Positions 57,158 to 64,000 of a stretch of 64,000 nt of DNA are shown here, piece after piece. Made by a program: the position numbers and the translations under genes. Within the stretch, counting starts at the first letter, position 1. Each line of letters begins with the position of its first letter. The stretch is from NCBI GenBank assembly GCA_024362935.1, contig JANCRA010000066.1, positions 3,076,501-3,140,500 on the forward strand, read 5' to 3'. A model generated the notes under the pieces. The model saw nothing but the letters and a program-made list of their open reading frames with translations. It did no database searches and was not told where the DNA came from. The DNA is from Setophaga petechia. Taxonomy: Eukaryota > Chordata > Aves > Passeriformes > Parulidae.

Positions 57158-58085
57158 AGAGCTGTGCAATCACATCCTCTGGAAAAATCCCTTGGCCCAG
57201 GATTTTTCTCCTGGGAAGCTGAGAAGCCTCAGAGAAAAAGGAAAACAATTTTTATTTCATTTGCTTCTCCTGTGTTTTGCTCATTTGGAATGTGTTTGGG
57301 GATTGTTTACCCACAGGTGATTGTTTCATTGGATTGTGCTGTGAGTTGTTTTGACTTTTTGGCCAGTCAGGGCCAAGGTGTGTCAAGACTCTGGAAAGAG
57401 TCACAAGTTTTCATTACTATCTTTATAGAATTCAGTAAGTATCCTTTATATAGTATAGTATAGTATAATATAATATAATATAATATAATATAATATAATA
57501 TAATATAATATAATATAATATAATATAATATAATATAATATAATATAATATAATATAATATAATATAATACAATATAATATAATACAATATAATGTAATA
57601 CAATATAATGTAATAAAATATAATGTAATATAATATAGTATAATGTAATATAATATAATATAATGTAATATAATATAATATAATGTAATACAATATAATG
57701 TAATATAATATAATTTAATATAATATAGTGTAATATAATATAATATAATATTTAATGTAATACAATATTAATATAATATTATTATATTATAATATAGTAT
57801 TTTACTTTAATATAAGTTTTAATATAATACAGCATTATATTATATAGTATTTAATATATTTTAATATAGTATAGTGTTATATGTAATATTATAATTTTAT
57901 AATACATTATATCTATAATTTATGTAATATAAATATTTATTATTTAATATAATAAATAGAATATATAGAATATATATATATTAAAATTTAATATAGTATT
58001 ATAAAGTAATAAATTAGCCTTCTGAGAACATGAAGTCAGATGCATCATTCCTGCCTTCATCAGTGCATCCCTGCCAATACAACAC
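57158..58085 (+). mobile_element. Family B LTR with expanded AT segment
   Basis: The 5' part (GGAAAAATCCCTTGGCCCAG, CTGAGAAGCCTCAGAGAAAA, CCCACAGGTGATTGTTTCAT) and 3' part (AATAAATTAGCCTTCTGAGA, GAAGTCAGATGCATCATTCC) are both intact, but the AT segment between them is ~560 bp against ~45-70 bp in other copies. Total length is ~930 bp against ~400-490. Confidence 0.85.
57450..58008 (+). repeat. AT microsatellite inside family B LTR
   Basis: A TATAG/TATAA pentanucleotide array runs from AGTATAGTATAGTATAATAT to about 57730, then decays into irregular AT sequence. Its left edge is the AGTATAGT motif found in normal copies, so the array grew from LTR sequence. Confidence 0.95.
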
Positions 58086-58870
58086 AGTGGGAAGGGCAGG
58101 GATGGATTTGGATGCTCCCTGCTCTTCCTCCCTCAGCTGGGTTCTTCCCTCACCCCAGGAGATGCTGCCTGCCCTGGGGGAGATGTTCAGTCAGACATCT
58201 CTGCCCAGCTCTGCTTTGGCAGCAACATCTCTGAATGATGAGATGGGGTGAATTTCAGAAGAGGAGATAAAATTCCCAAACCTTGGATGTGTTCTGAGTG
58301 TGCTGCTCCTGTCCCTGCTCCTGTCAGATGGATTTCCCTGTTCAGCAGCACTGACACCCCCCTGCACCTGCAGCTGGACTTGATAAATCCAGCCTGGAAT
58401 CTGCTCCCTGCACGAGCTCCTGGTAGTACAAGGCTCCTACCTGAGTCTGTCCCTGCACGCTGCTGTTGGGAGGGCAGTGTTTAAAGCACAGCTGGGAGGC
58501 TGCAGTGCTGCCTCAGGTTTGAGCTTTGATATTTTTCAGGTTCTGTGCAGCTTTAGTGTGGACTTCTGAGCTTCCTGTTAGGGGAGGGTGAGCTCTGTGC
58601 ACAGAGCAGGGACACAAAACAATTCCTGCTCCAGCTGGGGACCAAGGACAAATGATCCAAATCTCAGCCCAAGAGCACAAACACCATGGGCTGAGAGAGA
58701 AAAACAAGAAGGATGGGACCTCATAACCTAAAGCTGTAGTTGGACAATTAACTCCAATATGCAAATGGAGCAGAACTTATAAAATTGAGAGACTCCATGA
58801 CCATTTGTGCATCTTTGTGACCATTTTGGTTCATCTTGGGTGCAGCCCTGGCTGGGCTCTTGTGCTGCCC
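58086..58870. other. Unique non-coding sequence
   Basis: Nothing recognised. Confidence 0.4.
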
Positions 58871-59606
58871 AAGGTGCATCCATTGAGGCCTTTTAACAAA
58901 TCCCTGCTTTATTCTTTAACTCTGCCTAGACTCCATTCTAAGCCAGCCTTCAGCAGGCACCAGCAGGAGTTTAAGATGCAGGAATTGGTTCCTGGCTCAT
59001 CAACATCAATGAGGCACCTCCACCATGTGAGCCTGGCAGCTCGGAGCAGCTGGAAGTGTCAATCCTGGAGGGTCTGGGTTCACAATTCCATGTTTGCTCA
59101 CTGTGCCAGGCACAGCACATCCTGAATCACAGCACAGTCAGCTCCTGGGAGTGTTCTGGGAGTCTGGTCCCAGAGGAAAGGAGTCCAGATCAGCAGCTCT
59201 GTTTGGGTGGGTTTTCTGCAAGGCTTCCATGCAGATGCAAGGTGCATCCATTGAGGCCTTTTAATAAATCCCTGCTTTATTCTTTAACTCTGCCTAGACT
59301 CAGTTCTAAGCCAGCCTTCAGCAGGCACCAGCAGGAGTTTAAGATGCAGGAACTGGTTCCTGGCTCATCAACATCAATGAGGCACCTCCACCATGTGAGC
59401 CTGGCAGCTCGGAGCAGCTGGAAGTGTCAATCCTGGAGGGTCTGGGTTCACAATTCCATGTTTGCTCACTGTGCCAGGCACAGCACATCCTGAATCACAG
59501 CACAGTCAGCTCCTGGGAGCGTTCTGGGAGTCTGGTCCCAGAGGAAAGGAGTCCAGATCAGCAGCTCTGTTTGGGTGGGTTTTCTGCAAGGCTTCCATGC
59601 AGATGA
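58871..59606 (+). repeat. 368-bp tandem duplication (two copies)
   Basis: Copy 1 is 58871-59238 and copy 2 is 59239-59606, both from AAGGTGCATCCATTGAGGCC to GCAAGGCTTCCATGCAGATG. I count five substitutions between them, so identity is about 98-99%. Confidence 0.97.
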
Positions 59607-59642
59607 GGTGACTCAACTGCAGACAGCAGGAGCTGGGTGTTC

Positions 59643-59917
59643 TTCTGTATTGTGTCTGCAGGGAAGCCTTGACAAAAGGCTGGAATGATGAATCTGACTC
59701 CATGTTCTCAGAAGGGTAATTTATTATTTTATGTTACTATGTTATATTAAAGAATGCAACACTATACTATATTAAATAATACAATGAATGCTAAAAAGAT
59801 AATAATGAAAACTCCTGATTCTTTCCAGATTCCTGACACAGCTTGGCCTCAGTTGGCCAAAGGGTGAAAACAACTCCCAGCAGGATCCAATGAAACAATC
59901 ACCTGTGGGTAACAACC
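59643..59917 (-). mobile_element. Family B LTR fragment (reverse)
   Basis: GGAATGATGAATCTGACTCC, the AT segment at 59720-59790, TTTCCAGATTCCTGACACAG and ATCCAATGAAACAATCACCT match family B reversed. It stops at CACCTGTGGGTAACAA, so the LTR 5' third is missing. Confidence 0.8.
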
Positions 59918-60924
59918 CCTGGCATTGCAGTACCTGACCTGTTCCTTGTTTCCTTGTGTCCCACTCTTTCTCCTTGCACATATTGACCGTTGGCTCTGGA
60001 GTGCTCCAGAAAATAACCAGCTGTTCCCTTAAGTGGATTTGGTCAATCCCTCAAGCTGACAGATGATTTTTATTATGTACTATTACTTAATGAACTCTTT
60101 TGTGGCAAATGTAATTCAATACAGATCCTGATTCCCAGTTTGTCATCAGTCCTTTTACAAAGGAAGAAAAATGGGAAAGGACTTGATGATTCCTTTATCT
60201 TGTTATGCTAATTGTGTTAGGAATATTGGAGGAAAACAGGCAGTGCATTGAACAGGAGAAAAGTCCAAGCTTCTACTCCACTTAAAGAAAATGGGAATTT
60301 ACTGGGGCAGAACAAACCTGGCTTGAGCCAATGAAATTCTGCTCCAAGTTTTGTGTTGGAAAACCATAAGTAAATAATTATTTTTCTCTGTAAAATTATT
60401 TTTTTAAAGGAACCCTGTAGCAGCCACAATGGAAGGAGTGGATCCTGCAAGAGAATCTTGGGGAAAATTCAGCCATGAGTTAGAAAAGAAATCAGGATTT
60501 GCCCTGGGAGTTTCATGTGACATCCAGCAGTGATGGAATGCACTGGAAGGGACTTTGGGAATTGGTCAAGGCAGAGGAAAAGTTTTATGACTTTTGTGCC
60601 CTCCAGATCTTGGTTTGTGTCCCTGAGAATTTATTTTCTTGTGGTTTGTGCCCTTAAACGGGATGGATGAAGCCTTTGAGTTCTGACTTCCCAGAATTCA
60701 GCTTTTTATTTGTAAAATGAGGGTGATTCCTCTTTCCTGTCTCTTACAGAGGTTTGGGAGAAATGTGTTGGGAAAAGCTGGGAGTGTGGATTTCCAGGTC
60801 TGACTAAAAACTCCTGAGAACTGGAATATTCCTGTAGGTCCATGTGGGAGCTCAACCATGAGGTGAATAATGGGGAAAAAAGGAAAAAATTGATGGGAAT
60901 CTTCACTGGGTGTCTTTAATCCCA
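59918..60924. other. Unique non-coding sequence
   Basis: Nothing recognised. Confidence 0.4.
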
Positions 60925-62045
60925 TGCTGGAAACAGGACAGGAATTGTGGGAGAGAATTTGTGTAATCCTGCAAAACAAAGCAGGAATTCTGAGTGGAGA
61001 AACCATGTAACCAGTGCTGGAAATGAGGAGTTGTGGGTGGAGGATCTGTGTAATCCTGTTGAAACAGGGCAGGAATTCTGCATGGAGAACCTGTGTGATT
61101 CTGCTGAAATAAAACAGGAATTCTGGGGAGAGAAGCTCTGTAATCTTGGTGAAATAAAGCAGGAGTTTTGGAGAGAAAAACTATATAATCCTGATGAAAT
61201 AATGCAGGAATTCTGGGGAAAGAACCTGTGTTATCCTGGTGAAATAAAGCAGGAATTCTGGGGAGAGAAGCTCTGTAATCCTGCTGAAATAAAGCAGGAA
61301 TTCTGCATGGAGAAACTCTGTAATCCTGGTGAAATAAGGCAGGAATTCTGGGGAGAGAAGCTCTGTAATCCTGCTGAAATAAAGCAGGAATTCTGCATGG
61401 AGAAACTGTGTAATCCTGCTGAAATAAGGCAGGAATTTTGGGGAGAGAACCTGTGTAATCTTGGTGAAGTAAGGCAGGAATTCTGTGGAGAGAAACTCTG
61501 TAATTCTGCTGAAATAAGGCAGGAATTCTGTATGGAGAAGCTCTGTAATCTTGGTGAAATAAGGCAGGAATTCTGCATGGAGAACTTCTGTAATCCTGGT
61601 GAAATAAGGCAGGAATTCTGGGGAGAGAAACCATGTAATCCTGCTGAAACAAGGCAGGAATTTTGGGGAGAGAACCTGTGTATTCTTGGTGAAATAAAGC
61701 AGGAATTCTGGGGAGAGAAGCTCTGTAATCCTGCTGAAATAAGGCAGGAATTCTGCATGGAGAACCTGTATAATCCTGGTGCAATAAGGCAGGAATTTTG
61801 GGGATAGAACTTGTGTAATCTTGGTGAAATAAGACAAGAATTCTGTGTGGGGAACCCATGTTACCCTACTTAAATAAGGCAAGAATTCTGCATGGAGAAT
61901 CCATGTAATCCTGCTGAAATAAGGCAGGAATTCTGTGTGGGGAACCAGTGTAATCCTGCTGAAATAAGGCAGGAATTCTGTATGGACAACCAGTGTAATC
62001 CTGCTGAAATAAGGCAGGAATTGTGCTTATTAAATCCATTTAACC
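60925..62045 (+). repeat. 45-bp minisatellite, about 25 copies, with 90-bp higher-order blocks
   Basis: The unit is about GAAATAAAGCAGGAATTCTG, GGGAGAGAAGCTCTGTAATC, CTGCT. Two subtypes carry TCTGGGGAGAGAA or TCTGCATGGAGAA; they alternate at about 61240-61420, giving near-identical 90-bp dimers. Periodicity of 15 codons gives a 286-residue frame on the plus strand and 318- and 233-residue frames on the minus strand. All have the same 15-residue period and are not credible proteins. Confidence 0.96.
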
Positions 62046-62242
62046 CTGCCTTGGTGTCCCAGTGTTCCTGGCAGAGCAGAGCTGTGGTTTCCATTCCTTC
62101 TCAATGCTCCATCCTCCTTCCTTTGGGGCCTGGAGGGAGCTTGGCTGATCCTCAGCTCCCTGATTTCCAGCTGAACAAACCCCAGGGATGGATCCAGTGC
62201 AGGCTGCTTGTCCTTGAGAAATTCAATATTGATGAAATCCTG

Positions 62243-62365
62243 GAATGGTTTGGGTTGGGAAGGACCTCAAAGCCCCCCCAGTGCCATGGGCAGGGACACC
62301 TTGCACCATCCCAGGCTGCTCCAAACCCCGTCCAGCCTGGCCTGGGGCACTTCCAGGGATGGGAT
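62243..62365 (-). mobile_element. CR1 LINE 3' end, antisense
   Basis: GGTTTGGGTTGGGAAGGACC, GCCATGGGCAGGGACACCTT and TGGGGCACTTCCAGGGATGG are textbook antisense CR1 blocks. Confidence 0.92.
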
Positions 62366-63017
62366 TGACTCTTTATTGGTGTCCCCCCTCTCATTTTTCC
62401 ACATTTGAGGCGCCCTGGGGCTCTGAGTTCGTTGTTTCTGCTGCTGGTGGGAGTTTGGGAGTGATGGATGGGCTTTGGGGTTTCTCCCAGCTGCCTGCCT
62501 TGGTGTTCCTTGCACAAGTTGGTTGATGTCCCCCCTGTCCCCTTCCCCACAAGGTGAGGAGAGTGAGGAACGTTGTGGAAGCACAGGAGGCTCCTAATTG
62601 CTTGTCTCATTTAGCTGAGTTGAAATTCTGGCTCGCAGCCGCGTGCGGAGGGGAAAAAAACCAAATAAAAAAAGGGCCAGTGGGCACATCTTGCCAAGGC
62701 ATGAATTCCTCCTTATAAATTGTCCTAGAGCACCTCAGCCATCTGGGTAACCCAAAATAGATGGTGATGCAGAGGAACAGTGAGGGCTGAAGCAGTTCTG
62801 ATGTGCAGAATGTCACCTGGAGGATGCTGAGAGATTGTTTATCCAGCCCACAGGAGTAAACAGACTCTGAGTTTTAGACTGGCTGCACCACGACCTGCTT
62901 CTGTTTACATCAGAGGGATTAAAAGGGAAGGAAGAGCTGAATTTTTAAAATACAGGAGGAGAGAACAAATCTGGTGTTGGTTTATCAGGGGCTAAATCCA
63001 AATTTCAGTGAATCAGA
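62366..63017. other. Unique non-coding sequence
   Basis: Nothing recognised. Confidence 0.4.
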
Positions 63018-63092
63018 GTGGTTTGGGTTGGGAGGGAACTTAAAACTCATCCCATTCCATCCCCCTGTCCCAGGCTGCTCCAAGCAGGAGGA
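63018..63092 (-). mobile_element. CR1 LINE 3' terminus, antisense
   Basis: GTGGTTTGGGTTGGGAGGGA followed by CCAGGCTGCTCCAAGC is antisense CR1. It is cut off by the 32-bp array. Confidence 0.85.
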
Positions 63093-63210
63093 TCCTCCAG
63101 TTTTTAATTGTCCCACCAGGAGGATCCTCCAGTTTTTAATTGTCCCACCAGAGGGATCCTCCAGTTTTTAATTGTCCCACCAGGAGGATCCTCCAGTTTT
63201 TAATTGAATT
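63087..63210 (+). repeat. ~32-bp minisatellite, 4 copies
   Basis: GATCCTCCAGTTTTTAATTG occurs at 63091, 63123, 63154 and 63187, linked by TCCCACCAGGAG. It begins directly at the CR1 break. Confidence 0.95.
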
Positions 63211-63354
63211 ATGACCCACATTGAAGCCTGTCCCCTTAGAAAGTGTTTTGCCTGAAGAGGTGAAGCACATTTGGTCCTGCAGCTCCTCCAGGAGTGAAGG
63301 TTCTCCACCTTTTGTAGGACCTGTAACTACCTGCAAACACCCAGGCCTTTCAGC

Positions 63355-64000
63355 TCTGCAGAGTTAATTCCCATTTTAACCTCTTCAGGTGCAGTATCCT
63401 CTTAAGCCAAGTCTAAATGTGAATTTGGAGCTGACTCAGTGGTGCTGGGTGAAACACTCAGATCTCTGTAGAGTTAATTCCCATTTTAAGCTTGACTGGT
63501 GCAATATCCTCTTAAGCCAGGCCTAGATAGGAATTTGGGAGCTGACTCAGTGGTGCTGGGTGAAACACTCAGATTTTTGTAGAGTTAATTCCCATTTTGA
63601 CCTCTACAGGTGCAATATCCTCCTAAGTCAAGCTTAAATGTGAATTTTGGAGCAGGCTGACTCAGTGGCACTGGGTGAAACATTCAGATCTCTGTAGAGT
63701 TAATTCCCATTTTAAACTTGACTGGTACAACATCCTCTTAAACCAGGACTAAATGTGAATTTTGGAGCTGACTCAGTGGCGCTGGGTGAAACACACACTC
63801 AGATTTTTGTAGAGTTAATTCCCATTTTAAGCATGACTGGTGGAATATTTTCCTAAGCCAAGCCTAGATGGGAATTTTGGGGCTGACTCAGTGGTGCTGG
63901 GTGAAACACTCAGATTTTTGTAGAGCTAATTCCCATTTTGATCTCTACAGGTGCAATATCCTCTTAAACCAAACTTAAATGTGAATTTGGGGCTGACTCA
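63355..64000 (+). repeat. ~110-115-bp minisatellite, 6 copies, continues past window end
   Basis: GAGTTAATTCCCATTTT (GAGCTAATTCC in the last) falls at 63361, 63471, 63582, 63697, 63812 and 63923. Each unit contains a CAATATCCTCTTAAGCCA-type block, TAAATGTGAATTTGGAGCTG, GACTCAGTGGTGCTGGGTGA and AACACTCAGATTTTTGTA. The window ends inside unit six. Confidence 0.95.

Noticed and set aside
60903..61859. 318-residue minus-strand open frame and 286-residue plus-strand frame
   Set aside because: Both are the 45-bp array read with a 15-residue period on opposite strands; composition keeps them open, not coding constraint.

Overview
The window reads as non-coding nuclear DNA from a bird, most likely a passerine. 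The basis is many CR1 LINE 3' ends, both sense and antisense, together with several families of TG...CA-bounded, AATAAA-containing LTR-like repeats of a kind I associate with songbird endogenous retroviruses. Species and chromosome cannot be fixed from the sequence. I found no convincing protein-coding gene, tRNA, rRNA or CRISPR array. The long open frames in the window all coincide with tandem arrays or simple-sequence tracts.

The dominant feature is tandem repetition. I count about eighteen separate, apparently unrelated arrays, with units of 27, 30, 31, 32, 38-39, 41, 45 (two arrays), 52-71, 61-63, 72, ~103, ~110, ~119, ~180 and ~190 bp. There are also large direct duplications of ~277 bp (x3), 368 bp (x2), ~386 bp (x2) and ~398 bp (x2). 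My hand sum is about 12 kb of array sequence. Simple-sequence blocks add to this: a ~570-bp pyrimidine tract at 47.3 kb, a ~715-bp AT block at 51.2 kb, a ~560-bp AT block inside an LTR at 57.4 kb, an A-rich tract at 35.3 kb and a purine tract at 19.4 kb.

Dispersed repeats fall into three main LTR families, named here only for reference. Family A (305, 25589, 31721, 45960) carries a ~119-bp internal unit. Family B (4173, 9283, 10385, 43.2-44.6 kb, 45.8 kb, 57.2 kb, 59.6 kb, with a diverged relative at 21.6 kb and 30.1 kb) carries an AT-rich segment before its poly(A) signal. Family C (17965, 24275, 33145) carries a 62-bp internal unit. In each family the internal unit has different copy numbers in different insertions: 4/1/3/3 in A, 13/1 in C, and ~70 versus ~560 bp of AT sequence in B. 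Three or four further LTR candidates are single copy here.

Layout: 0-11 kb has LTRs, CR1s and two minisatellites. 11.9-16.4 kb has three large arrays, two of them close behind CR1 3' ends. 16.4-25.5 kb has unique AT-rich DNA plus family C LTRs. 25.6-34.8 kb has family A LTRs and two arrays. 35-40.3 kb has duplications. 41.3-46.7 kb has a tandemly amplified CR1 3' end and a nested LTR cluster. 47-54 kb has simple-sequence blocks and arrays. 54-60 kb is mostly unique DNA with an expanded LTR and a duplication. 60.9-64 kb has three arrays, the last running off the window.

Between the repeats lie stretches of low-CpG, TAAT-rich unique DNA (for example 13.1, 16.9, 20.2, 23.2, 25.0, 46.9 and 48.6 kb). 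They look like possible conserved non-coding elements, but only alignment to other birds can decide this. Nothing here forms an operon or pathway.
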